Assembly (NCBI GenBank): GCA_000437395.1
Contig: FR898164.1
Location: 1 to 64,000 of the forward strand
DNA length: 64,000 bases
DNA from: Clostridium sp. CAG:288
GTDB lineage: Bacteria > Bacillota_I > Bacilli_A > RFN20 > CAG-288
Direction of reading: 5' to 3'
In this document: piece after piece, positions 43,230 to 51,285 of the stretch
How positions within the stretch are numbered: position 1 is the first letter of the stretch
Layout: each line of letters begins with the position of its first letter
The notes under the pieces: generated by a model
What the model saw: the letters and a program-made list of their open reading frames with translations, nothing else
Database searches by the model: none
Told to the model about the DNA's origin: nothing
Made by a program: the position numbers and the translations under genes

Positions 43230-43232
43230 AGT
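43214..43232. promoter_or_regulatory. Perfect palindrome, candidate operator of the GntR/LacI-type regulator
   Basis: ACTTTGT-TATAT-ACAAAGT, seven-base arms and a five-base centre. It overlaps the predicted -35 of the mannoside operon and lies in the divergent region shared with the ATPase gene. The form resembles operators of AraR-like GntR regulators. Confidence 0.6.
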
Positions 43233-43267
43233 CCAAAAATGTTAAAAAATGCCCGCTTTTCATGGAA

Positions 43268-43281
43268 TAAAAGCGCTTTAC
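43268..43281 (+). promoter_or_regulatory. Candidate cre (CcpA) site in the ATPase gene promoter
   Basis: TAAAAGCGCTTTAC keeps the palindromic core AAAGCGCTTT of Firmicutes cre sites. It lies in the spacer of a possible plus-strand promoter (TGGAAT at 43263-43268 and TATAAT at 43286-43291), so catabolite repression of the ATPase gene is plausible. Confidence 0.5.
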
Positions 43282-43325
43282 CAATTATAATTATAATGTA
43301 AAAAAGACAGGAGGTCATATTTGAT

Positions 43326-44621
43326 ATGTCAAATGTTAGACTAGTAAATATTAACAAGATTTATCCAAATAATGTGCAAGCAGTATTTGACTTTAATTTA
43401 GAGATAAACGATAAAGAATTTATAGCTTTTGTCGGTCCATCTGGATGTGGTAAAACTACTACTTTAAGAATGATTGCTGGATTAGAAGAAATTACAAGCG
43501 GTATGTTATTTATCGACGGAAAACTTTGTAACGATGTCGCACCTAAAAATAGACATATCGCTATGGTTTTCCAAAGCTATGCTCTTTATCCTCACATGAA
43601 TGTCTTCGACAATATGGCTTTTGGATTAAAGATGCGCAAAGTTCCTGTTCCAAAACTTGATAAAAATGGCAACCCAATCAAAGCCATCGATAAAAAATCT
43701 ATCAAAAAATATCAAAAGCAATTAAAAACATTCGAATCACAATTAGAAATTGCTAAAGAAAGTGCTCCAGAAAGCATTGAAGAAATTCAAAGAAACATCG
43801 ATGCTACTAATGAAAAGATCAAGTACTACAGCGAAAATGAAGTTGAAGTCCAAAAATTTGTCCGTAGATCAAAAGCTGAAATAAACGATAGAGTCTTCAA
43901 AGCAGCTAAAATATTACAACTTGAAAAATATCTCGATAGAAAACCTGATGCTCTCTCCGGTGGTCAAAGACAACGTGTCGCTTTAGGAAGAGCTATTGTA
44001 AGAAACGCTAAAGTTTTCTTAATGGATGAACCTCTTTCAAACTTGGATGCAAAACTCAGAGTTCAAATGAGAACTGAAATTATTAAACTTCACCAACAAA
44101 TGAACGCTATTACAATCTACGTAACCCACGACCAAACTGAAGCTATGACAATGGCTGATAGAATTGTTGTTATGAAAGATGGATATATTCAACAAATCGG
44201 TGCACCAAAAGAAATATATGATCATCCAGCTAACAAGTTTGTTGCAGGATTCATCGGTTCACCTGTCATGAATTTCTTTGAAGGCAAAATTGAAGATGAC
44301 AAAGTTACTTTCAATAATGTCTCTATAAATTTAAATGACAATCAAAAAGAATTAGTTAAAGAAAAAAATACTGAAGTATACGTTGGAGTTAGACCTGAAC
44401 ACATTCAAATTGAACCAAATGAAAATGGTAAATATATAGTTAACATCGTTGAAACTCTTGGTAGCGAATTACTAATTCACTTCAACATCGATGAAAACAC
44501 AATGGTTTGTGCCAAAGTTATTACTGATGAAGTAATAAAGGTTGGACAAAAAATTAATGTTTCTTTCAAAACAAATTCGATTCACTTGTTTGACAAAGAA
44601 ACTGAAGTATCTTACTTTTAA
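43326..44621 (+). CDS. Sugar ABC transporter ATPase (MsmX/UgpC type) with a coiled insert
   Basis: ATP-binding subunit of 431 aa. Walker A GPSGCGKT (37-44), Q-loop VFQSYALYPHMNV, signature LSGGQRQ (210-216), Walker B VFLMDEPLSNLDAK and switch THDQTEAMTMADR; C-terminal OB/TOBE domain from about 300. Between RKVP and KAEINDRV, where relatives run on without a gap, there are about 73 additional charged residues (110-183) predicted as coiled helices. Divergent from the mannoside operon; MsmX-type ATPases commonly serve several sugar transporters. Confidence 0.92.
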   Translation: MSNVRLVNINKIYPNNVQAVFDFNLEINDKEFIAFVGPSGCGKTTTLRMIAGLEEITSGMLFIDGKLCNDVAPKNRHIAMVFQSYALYPHMNVFDNMAFGLKMRKVPVPKLDKNGNPIKAIDKKSIKKYQKQLKTFESQLEIAKESAPESIEEIQRNIDATNEKIKYYSENEVEVQKFVRRSKAEINDRVFKAAKILQLEKYLDRKPDALSGGQRQRVALGRAIVRNAKVFLMDEPLSNLDAKLRVQMRTEIIKLHQQMNAITIYVTHDQTEAMTMADRIVVMKDGYIQQIGAPKEIYDHPANKFVAGFIGSPVMNFFEGKIEDDKVTFNNVSINLNDNQKELVKEKNTEVYVGVRPEHIQIEPNENGKYIVNIVETLGSELLIHFNIDENTMVCAKVITDEVIKVGQKINVSFKTNSIHLFDKETEVSYF

Positions 44622-44633
44622 TCCCTCCTTGTG

Positions 44634-44667
44634 AAAACGGAAGCCTAGACAACTAGACTTCCGTTTT
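44634..44667. terminator. Bidirectional terminator between the ATPase and regulator genes
   Basis: AAAACGGAAG and CTTCCGTTTTTT with an inner CTAG/CTAG pairing; works for both converging genes. Confidence 0.9.
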
Positions 44668-45765
44668 TTACTTAATTACTTTTAATGTTTTTCCAGGATA
44701 AATTTTATATGGACTAAACAATTTGACAGCTACATCCTCATGATTAATTAACTTATGTAAAACGCTGACTGCAATTCTTCCCATCTCTGTTTGATCTTGC
44801 ATTATTCGAGCTACATCTGGATTTACTAACCCATACCCATAGTCAAACGTAATAAGTGAATAATCGTTTGGAATGGATTTTCCCATTTTTCTAATGGCTT
44901 CATATAAAATTTTACAAACTGTGAATTCACTAGCAAATAAACATGTGATGTCTTTTTCTTCTTCTAAGAAATTAATTACAAGTTTAACATCATTATTAAA
45001 CACTTCTTTATCAAAAGGCGAATTAGGACTGCTTAATATATTTGCAACATATGTGCCTTTTAAAAATTTTTGACTATAGAAATAAGCTGATTGAAATCCA
45101 TTTTTTCTATTTTCAATCGAAGACACATCTGAATCTTTACTACAAAAGAAAGCAATTTTTTCATGTCCTTTTTCAAATAATAATTTTGTAGCATCTAAAG
45201 CAGCTGAAAAATTATCAGTTCTAATGCAATGAAGCTGCATACCACTAAAATCTCTATCGATTAAAACAATTGGAAATTTATTAATGTGATGGAATATTAA
45301 TTTTTCGTTATAGTATTCGTTATGAACTGGTTGAATAATTAAACCTTTACAACCGATAGTTATCAACTCATTAATATATTTTGTCTCTAAAGCAATATCA
45401 CCTTTTGAGTTTTTAATAATGACATTGTATCCTAAGTTACTTAACTCTTGTTCAATGCTAAGTAAAATTTTAAGACCAAAAGCTGAGGATATATTCGATA
45501 AAATTAAACCGACAAGATTCAATCTGTTTTCAATTGCATTTTCTTTATACTTATCAGATACGTATGTTCCTCGGCCAGGATGTCTAACAATATACCCTTC
45601 ATTAACAAGTAACTCCATAGCTTTTTTAATAGTTATTCTACTTGTAAAATATTGTTTCGTTAAAACTTCTTCTGATGGTAAGCAATCATCAATTTTATAA
45701 ACACCATCTATAATCTTCTTTTTTAGTTCTTTATAAATGCTTTTATATAATGTATCATTCGCCAT
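44668..45765 (-). CDS. GntR/LacI hybrid (AraR-like) transcriptional regulator
   Basis: Protein of 365 aa. An N-terminal GntR winged helix (LYKSIYKELKKKIIDGVYKI, SRITIKKAMELLVNEGYI, RHPGRGTYVSD; residues 6-70) is joined to a LacI-type sugar-binding domain (VGLILSNISSAFG from about 84; VLIDRDF; HEKIAFFCS). This is the AraR architecture: a repressor released by a sugar. It ends against the mannoside transporter ATPase gene, so it is the likely local regulator. A palindrome in its own upstream region suggests autoregulation. Confidence 0.88.
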   Translation of the reverse strand: MANDTLYKSIYKELKKKIIDGVYKIDDCLPSEEVLTKQYFTSRITIKKAMELLVNEGYIVRHPGRGTYVSDKYKENAIENRLNLVGLILSNISSAFGLKILLSIEQELSNLGYNVIIKNSKGDIALETKYINELITIGCKGLIIQPVHNEYYNEKLIFHHINKFPIVLIDRDFSGMQLHCIRTDNFSAALDATKLLFEKGHEKIAFFCSKDSDVSSIENRKNGFQSAYFYSQKFLKGTYVANILSSPNSPFDKEVFNNDVKLVINFLEEEKDITCLFASEFTVCKILYEAIRKMGKSIPNDYSLITFDYGYGLVNPDVARIMQDQTEMGRIAVSVLHKLINHEDVAVKLFSPYKIYPGKTLKVIK

Positions 45766-45821
45766 AATAACAACTCTCCATTTATTACAAACATATACTT
45801 TATAAGTAACAATGTTCTATT

Positions 45822-45849
45822 TGATATATTTATTATAACAAATATATCA
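45822..45849. promoter_or_regulatory. Inverted repeat upstream of the GntR/LacI-type regulator gene
   Basis: TGATATATT and AATATATCA (nine-base arms) around a 10-nt centre. On the minus strand the core reads TTTGTTATA, the same bases found inside the palindrome at 43214-43232. A cre-like TGAAAGCACTTTTA lies nearby at 45869-45882. Confidence 0.45.
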
Positions 45850-45893
45850 TTATGTTTAAATATAAAATTGAAAGCACTTTTATTTATATATAT

Positions 45894-45925
45894 TAAAAAA
45901 GACTCAGCATTTAAGCTAAGTCTTT
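45894..45925 (-). terminator. Terminator of the repeat-built surface lipoprotein gene
   Basis: AAAGACT-AGC and GCT-AGTCTTT stem with one mismatch, followed by six T residues on the minus strand. Confidence 0.85.
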
Positions 45926-45941
45926 ATATAACATTTGATTT

Positions 45942-48746
45942 TTATTCAACTGTGACAACTAAGTCAGTCATAACAATTCTATAAGTTCTAGATGGAGTTC
46001 TAATACCTAAGTTAACTGATGATTGACCAATTAATTGTGTTAAATCAAATTCAAGATAGGTGATATCTTCATTGATTTTCTTTGTTTCTGTTGAAACAAG
46101 TGCACCATTAAGTAATGATTGGAATTCAATATCTTCACCGTTAGAATTGAAGTTTCTGAATCCAACTTTAACTTTAACTGTTTTTCCTGTTAAAGCTTCG
46201 TCACTTAAATCGAGTGTCTTAGTAATACCACTAGCAAAGTCTTGTGTTCTGAAGTTAATACCTTCGTTATAGATTGAGAATGGACCACATGGAATAACTT
46301 GTAAAGCTTGGTTGTTATTTGTGCCTTTAACTGTTGAAGCATCCCATCTTAAGCTTTCTGTAACTTTTAATACACTTGTAAAACCAATAGAACCAACTAC
46401 TAATTCATCGCAATAATTGCTATCTTGTGTACCAGTATTTTCAACCTTAATTGTGACTTCTTTATTTAAATATGCTGATAAATCATAGACGTACATAATT
46501 GCGTTTTGGCAACCATCTTCGACTGAATCTTTGTGAGTTGCAGCACCATTTTGTGTGAAGTCTGTATCTTGATAACCAATTGGAGCTAATGGTGTTTCTA
46601 CCTCGTTTTCAATGACAGAAACTCTTCCTTTGAAATCTCTACCAAATGATCTAGCACTAATTGCCATTGTTTGGTGAAGTTGATCGATTGTTAATGTCTT
46701 TGTAACACTGGCACCATAGCCAATCTTACAACCTTCGTTGAAGCCATCGTTGACATCACCTGTATATGTCCAACCGCTACCAGCTAAGTTGCTATATTTG
46801 AGATTATCATCGCCCATTTCGCCACCCCAGTTATCTTTGTAGTTGTGACCCCAGGCAAATTCTCCTCCTGTTGTTTCAACAATTACTGGATCTTCAGTGG
46901 CTGGATAAGAAAGATTATCTTCTGCTTCATCAGTTGTATAGTATTCAACTTTTGTAAGAACTACTCTATAGTTTCTACTTGGAATATGAATTGCAACATC
47001 AGCTGTTTGACCGACAAAGTTGCTTAAGTCTAAGCCAACACATGCGAGATTATCTTCTCTATCTCTAAGTAAATAGTCATATGCATTAATTAATTCACCA
47101 TTGACAAGAGTTTGGAATTTAGCTGTGATGTTATCTTCGACAAGTCCACGCCAATATGTTCTAACATAAACGTGTTTTCCTTCTGCAACCTCAGATAAAT
47201 CGAATCTTTGAGCAATACCACCAGCATAGTCGTTTGTTCTAAAGCTTATACCTTCATTATAAACAGTGAATGGACCAGCAACCATAAGTGGTAAATTTGG
47301 ATAAATGTTCTTAGATAAAGAAGCATCGAAGGTTGTACGAGTATCTGTGACCTTTACTGCACTACCAAATGAAACTGAACCAATTACTAAGTCTTCATTT
47401 CCACCTGGAGCATAACACTTTAAGTTAGCGATTGTTAAGCAAACTGTCTTACCAATATATGCACTTAAATCATATGTCTTCATGACTGCTTCTTGACCAC
47501 CATCATTAGCCTCAGCTAAATATGTAGGCGTTGTAAGCTTTGTGAAGTAAGTCTTATTATCACCAACTGCTTTGAGGAATTTGCCATTTACTGATACACC
47601 ACCAGCAAAGTCTTCATCAATTCCACCGAAGTTTCTAAAGGCAACTGTCATTAATGAATTTGCTTCAGTAACTTCAAGATATTTAACGATTGAAGCTTCT
47701 TTTTCAAGTTTCAAGCCTTCGTTTAAGTCACCGATATTACCAACTTTAATCCAAGATGGATCATTAGCAATATTAGCGATATCTTCCATTCCATCAGCAT
47801 GATTCATTTCACCTGACCAGTTATCAGCATAGTTATGTCCCCAATAGTTTTGTTTGGTTCCAGCTGATAATAATGATGAATAATCTCCCATAGCTGCATA
47901 TGTGACAACACAGTGATTTGAATATCCAGTTTTTTCTGTAATTCTAATAATGCTTGCATCATCAGAAATATAAGAGCTCAAATCATATGTAATTAATAAT
48001 TGACGTCCGCAATCTTTATCGATAGTGACAGTTTCTGTTTCAAAGTTTACTGGAGCGACAACAGCACCATTGACTTTAAGTTCAACAATAGCACCTGTTT
48101 CACCTGTTTCTTGACCTTCAAAGTCTCTAACAAACAAGTTGAACATCTTTGTTTCAGCTGTAATCTTTTTGACAATAGCCATACTTTGACCAGCTTTAAG
48201 ATCTAAGCCTTCATTGACACTACCAAGAGTTCCACTTAATGCTGTCCAATCACTTAATAGTTCATCTTTGCCCCAAGTTGTTCTATCTGAAGCTTTATGA
48301 GTGACACTAACGAGATTTGACATTCCACTATTAACAAAGTGTTCTTCATCGTCTGTCATGGATTTAACAGTAACAGTACTTGTTAATCCTGCATCAGTTA
48401 ATGGTACTTTGTATGTTGTTCCAACAACTTCAACGCCTTCTTCACTACCATTTACATAAACTAAATAGTAATCAGCATTTTCAACGTCGTTCCAATTAAT
48501 AACACCAGACTTTTCTTCATCAACTGTAACTACTGGAGCAGCTAAAGTTGTTTTAATAATTTGTGAACTTGAGCTAGAGCTACTTGAACTTGAAGTAGAT
48601 GTAGATGGTTTACTACTTGAAGTTGAGGAAGTAGTTGTAGTAGATGTTGGACTACTTGTAGATGATTGTTTATCATTGTTATTATTGTTACAAGCAGTCA
48701 TTGATAAAACAGAAGCAAGGACTAATAAAGCAAGTGACTTTTTCAT
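45942..48746 (-). CDS. Large repeat-built surface lipoprotein (carbohydrate-binding-like)
   Basis: Lipoprotein of 934 aa. Lipobox MTAC follows the signal peptide; residues 20-65 are a Ser/Thr-rich spacer; about 68-150 is a fibronectin III-like domain (APVVTVDEEKSGVINWNDVE). The rest is five related beta-sandwich units, each with an NEG motif (VNEGLDL about 175, LNEGLKL 340, YNEGISF 492, FNEGCKI 668, YNEGINF 822). They form an A-B-A-B order, with A units opening WGHNYxDNW and B units opening PFxxYNEG. No catalytic site seen. Likely binds a glycan at the surface. Confidence 0.65.
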   Translation of the reverse strand: MKKSLALLVLASVLSMTACNNNNNDKQSSTSSPTSTTTTSSTSSSKPSTSTSSSSSSSSSSQIIKTTLAAPVVTVDEEKSGVINWNDVENADYYLVYVNGSEEGVEVVGTTYKVPLTDAGLTSTVTVKSMTDDEEHFVNSGMSNLVSVTHKASDRTTWGKDELLSDWTALSGTLGSVNEGLDLKAGQSMAIVKKITAETKMFNLFVRDFEGQETGETGAIVELKVNGAVVAPVNFETETVTIDKDCGRQLLITYDLSSYISDDASIIRITEKTGYSNHCVVTYAAMGDYSSLLSAGTKQNYWGHNYADNWSGEMNHADGMEDIANIANDPSWIKVGNIGDLNEGLKLEKEASIVKYLEVTEANSLMTVAFRNFGGIDEDFAGGVSVNGKFLKAVGDNKTYFTKLTTPTYLAEANDGGQEAVMKTYDLSAYIGKTVCLTIANLKCYAPGGNEDLVIGSVSFGSAVKVTDTRTTFDASLSKNIYPNLPLMVAGPFTVYNEGISFRTNDYAGGIAQRFDLSEVAEGKHVYVRTYWRGLVEDNITAKFQTLVNGELINAYDYLLRDREDNLACVGLDLSNFVGQTADVAIHIPSRNYRVVLTKVEYYTTDEAEDNLSYPATEDPVIVETTGGEFAWGHNYKDNWGGEMGDDNLKYSNLAGSGWTYTGDVNDGFNEGCKIGYGASVTKTLTIDQLHQTMAISARSFGRDFKGRVSVIENEVETPLAPIGYQDTDFTQNGAATHKDSVEDGCQNAIMYVYDLSAYLNKEVTIKVENTGTQDSNYCDELVVGSIGFTSVLKVTESLRWDASTVKGTNNNQALQVIPCGPFSIYNEGINFRTQDFASGITKTLDLSDEALTGKTVKVKVGFRNFNSNGEDIEFQSLLNGALVSTETKKINEDITYLEFDLTQLIGQSSVNLGIRTPSRTYRIVMTDLVVTVE

Positions 48747-48785
48747 TATTCTCTCCTTTCATTTGCTTTTATTTAAAGCGTACAT

Positions 48786-48805
48786 TTAACGATAGTAAAC
48801 GTTAA
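48786..48805. promoter_or_regulatory. Candidate operator in the leader of the surface lipoprotein gene
   Basis: TTAACG, eight bases, CGTTAA, lying just after the predicted start of transcription, a typical repressor position. Confidence 0.45.
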
Positions 48806-48815
48806 TTACAATTAA

Positions 48816-48843
48816 ATTATAAAGTTTGATATATATTTGTCAA
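48816..48843 (-). promoter_or_regulatory. Predicted strong promoter of the surface lipoprotein gene
   Basis: TTGACA, 16 bp, TATAAT on the minus strand. Confidence 0.75.
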
Positions 48844-48870
48844 CAATTGTAAGGGCTTGCATTTTTGCCT

Positions 48871-48899
48871 AACACCTATATACTATGTATATAGGTGTT
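48871..48899. repeat. 29-bp near-perfect palindrome upstream of the surface lipoprotein promoter
   Basis: Arms AACACCTATATAC and GTATATAGGTGTT pair over 13 bp with a three-base centre. It ends 27 bp upstream of the -35 element. The arms are GC-marked at their ends in an otherwise AT-rich stretch. It could be an activator or repressor site, or a hairpin. Confidence 0.75.
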
Positions 48900-49162
48900 C
48901 TATATAAATAAATACAGAATTGGCTTATTTGTTATATTATTTTATAACATTTATAACAAAGCATTTTTTAAACTTTTTTTACTAAAATATCTATTTTTTA
49001 TTGATCAGCTTTATACAAAGCATATTCATTATATTTATTAAATTTAATTTTAATTACAAAAAACAGATTCTATACACTTTTATTTTATTTTTGAATATAT
49101 TTAATCACAAAAAGAATATTAAGCTCTCAAGCAGCTTATTTTTAGCTAATTAGAACATTTTA
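48900..49162. other. AT-rich gap without a gene
   Basis: No supported frame on either strand. It contains an 18-bp sequence (48973-48990) that recurs at 50154-50171. Confidence 0.4.
48973..48990 (+). repeat. 18-bp direct repeat, left copy
   Basis: CTTTTTTTACTAAAATAT, identical to 50154-50171. The two copies bracket the signal peptidase gene and the truncated exported protein. Confidence 0.6.
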
Positions 49163-49199
49163 AAAGCCAAGGTGTAAACTTAATTACACTCTTGGCTTA
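49163..49199 (-). terminator. Terminator of the signal peptidase gene
   Basis: AAGCCAAG/CTTGGCTT stem extended by GTGTAA/TTACAC, followed on the minus strand by TTTT. Confidence 0.75.
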
Positions 49200-49203
49200 T
49201 TTA

Positions 49204-49797
49204 TTAAGCTTTTTGGTTTTCTTCGTTCTTTTTCTTTTCTTTATCCTCAAGTATTTTATATATCAAAACACCTAGAGATATAAAGAATACAGAAGCACAT
49301 ATGGCTAGTAAACCATAATAAGACTGCAAGAACAAAACTATGTGTCCTACTGAAGGGACTGTATTAACTACAACACCTTTAACAGAACTAAATTTAACCA
49401 TTCCATCAACTGTAGGATTGGCATCGCCGCGTGTTACAACTGAATTTTCTTCTATATTAATTTCAACAACTCTATGACAAACAAGTTTGTTATTGTTGTC
49501 TGTATATAAGACAACATCATATAGCTCTAAATCATCTATAGATTTAACTTCTTTAGCAATAACACAATCTCCACGTTTTATCTTTCCACCGAATTCTATG
49601 ACATCAGTGTTACTAGAATCAACTTTAGACATTGATCCTGAAGATATGGCTGCTATTCGATAGCCTCCAATTGACGTATTGTACCCAGAGAATCTATCGA
49701 TTGCAGTTAATAGTGAGAATCCTACCATTAATATAATTACTATCCAAATAATTGTTTCACCAATTATTTTTAATATCTTCTTCCAGGTAGTAGACAT
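49204..49797 (-). CDS. Type I signal peptidase, SipW/ER type
   Basis: Membrane protease of 197 aa that removes signal peptides. One N-terminal helix (14-34), catalytic Ser in AAISSGSMS (Ser55), and the His of the ER/archaeal type in KLVCHRVVEI (about 109) in place of the bacterial Lys; TRGDANPTVDG follows. A C-terminal helix (about 155-180) and charged tail complete it. SipW-type enzymes usually process a few substrates encoded beside them. The neighbour upstream (49804-50142) is a fragment of an exported protein that may have been such a substrate. Confidence 0.88.
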   Translation of the reverse strand: MSTTWKKILKIIGETIIWIVIILMVGFSLLTAIDRFSGYNTSIGGYRIAAISSGSMSKVDSSNTDVIEFGGKIKRGDCVIAKEVKSIDDLELYDVVLYTDNNNKLVCHRVVEINIEENSVVTRGDANPTVDGMVKFSSVKGVVVNTVPSVGHIVLFLQSYYGLLAICASVFFISLGVLIYKILEDKEKKKNEENQKA

Positions 49798-49803
49798 AAA
49801 TTA

Positions 49804-50142
49804 TTAGGCTTGTGGATGAGAGAAATAAATATATTCTCCATCGTTACCAAGTGCACCATTGTGGAAGTAAATTATATCACCAGTTACAATTGTTCTTTTC
49901 ATATTAGCTTCGCTACCAGTTTTGCCTTTTTCTGCATACCAAGTATTTCCTTGTTTAACTTTAAATTGTGATTCACCGTAATCTTGATCAGCAACCCACA
50001 TCCATTCATTTTTATCAGCGGCTAAATTTGGAGCCATGACACCGGCATCATTTTCTGCCCAGCCCCATCCATCAATGCCACCCATGACATGTGGAACGAC
50101 CCAATTATTAGCTGTTGCAACTGTATCTGTTAAGCTAACAAA
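49804..50142 (-). pseudogene. 5'-truncated exported protein beside the SipW-type peptidase
   Basis: Open frame from a stop at 50143-50145 to 49804. It reads SLTDTVATANNWVVPHVMGG and then a Trp/Gly/Asp-rich domain (DGWGWAENDAG, EWMWVADQDYG, QFKVKQGNTWY, DIIYFHNG) ending in HPQA. No start codon or ribosome site fits the 5' end; the internal ATG at 50085 has none either. It looks like the C-terminal domain of an exported protein whose N-terminal part, including the signal peptide, was lost. It ends 6 bp before the peptidase start. Confidence 0.6.
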
Positions 50143-50153
50143 TCATAAAAAAT

Positions 50154-50171
50154 CTTTTTTTACTAAAATAT
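50154..50171 (+). repeat. 18-bp direct repeat, right copy
   Basis: Same sequence as 48973-48990, about 10 bp beyond the broken 5' end of the truncated exported protein. Confidence 0.6.
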
Positions 50172-50216
50172 TTAATATTATTTTTATAATTACTTAATTT
50201 CTAAAATGCACAACTT

Positions 50217-50245
50217 AAAAAGCAGTTGAATGAACAACTGCTTTA
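50217..50245 (-). terminator. Terminator of the licD-tarI-tarJ run
   Basis: AAAGCAGTTG and CAACTGCTTT with a six-base loop, followed on the minus strand by TTTTTAAG. Confidence 0.9.
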
Positions 50246-50246
50246 A

Positions 50247-51284
50247 TTAAAATTTCATGATATTTTTGCCAATTATCTTTGTGTTATTAACTTCCATTTC
50301 ATAGAACTTATACACATCGTTTACTGAGCTTATTTTACCTGTTGAAAGAACTAAAGGTTTTAAGTCGTCTTGAACATATTTATCATTTAAAAGTTTACTA
50401 ACTTCTATAAAGTCTAAACTAGTACTTCTAGTAACACCTTTAAGAGATATCCCTTTTTCTAATATTTTGCGAGTGTTGATGCTAACGTTATTTTCTGATA
50501 CTCCCATAAGTATTAAATCAGCACCTATTTGACTCAAATTAATCATTTGATTAATAGCAATTTCTGATCCACGTCCACCGACACATTCAATTAACGTATC
50601 AAATTCTTCTCCTAAATAAGAATCATATTTAGCAACATCAGCATCTTTAAAGCATTTAAGTTTGTCGTCGTTTAGACCAAAGACTGTTATGTGTTTATGA
50701 TATTTCTTTGTCAAAAGAATATACATCATATAACTCATAATTCCATCGCCAAATAAAGCTATATTTTTAGCTTTAGTAAAATCAATACGGCGGCAACTTG
50801 CATTTGAAACGCTTAAAAGTTCTGAAAATACAGCTATAGAAGGATCTATAGAATCATCATATTTAACTAATAAAGATGGATCACACGAATAAAAAGGCTT
50901 CATAAATCCATCAGCGTTTGATGACTTAAAAATAGCGTGTGGACAATAGTTTTCTCCTAAATCGCTATTTGAGCAACGCAAGTTAGTACATCCTTTGCAT
51001 TTGTTTTTATCAACAAAGTTTGGAATCAAAATAACTTTATCGTTTTTCTTAAATGTGTTAGTCGGATCTTTTATTACGTGTCCTACCGCTTCATGAATAG
51101 GTGCTAATGGATATTTATGATTTAAAACATTGATATCTCTATTTCCAAGGTAGTATCTAATATCAGCTTTACATATAGCTAAGTAATCGACGTGAACTAA
51201 TACGCTTTTGTTATCGTATTCAAGAGTATCAACAAACTCTTCAATTACTTGAGGTGCTGTTACTTTATATGTTGTAATAAACAT
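50247..51284 (-). CDS. tarJ: Ribulose-5-phosphate reductase (TarJ type)
   Basis: Zinc-dependent medium-chain dehydrogenase of 345 aa that reduces ribulose-5-phosphate to ribitol-5-phosphate with NADPH. TarJ features: LAICKADIRYYLGNRD with the zinc Cys, PLAPIHEAVGHVI, VILIPN, and the nucleotide-binding AKNIALFGDGIMSYMMYILL. It follows the cytidylyltransferase gene with the TAA-A-ATG junction, the normal TarI-TarJ pair, and supplies CDP-ribitol for a surface polymer. Confidence 0.9.
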   Translation of the reverse strand: MFITTYKVTAPQVIEEFVDTLEYDNKSVLVHVDYLAICKADIRYYLGNRDINVLNHKYPLAPIHEAVGHVIKDPTNTFKKNDKVILIPNFVDKNKCKGCTNLRCSNSDLGENYCPHAIFKSSNADGFMKPFYSCDPSLLVKYDDSIDPSIAVFSELLSVSNASCRRIDFTKAKNIALFGDGIMSYMMYILLTKKYHKHITVFGLNDDKLKCFKDADVAKYDSYLGEEFDTLIECVGGRGSEIAINQMINLSQIGADLILMGVSENNVSINTRKILEKGISLKGVTRSTSLDFIEVSKLLNDKYVQDDLKPLVLSTGKISSVNDVYKFYEMEVNNTKIIGKNIMKF

Positions 51285-51285
51285 T

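Noticed and set aside
48871..48899. Terminator for the signal peptidase transcript
   Set aside because: No T-run follows on the minus strand and a better terminator is already present at 49163-49199.
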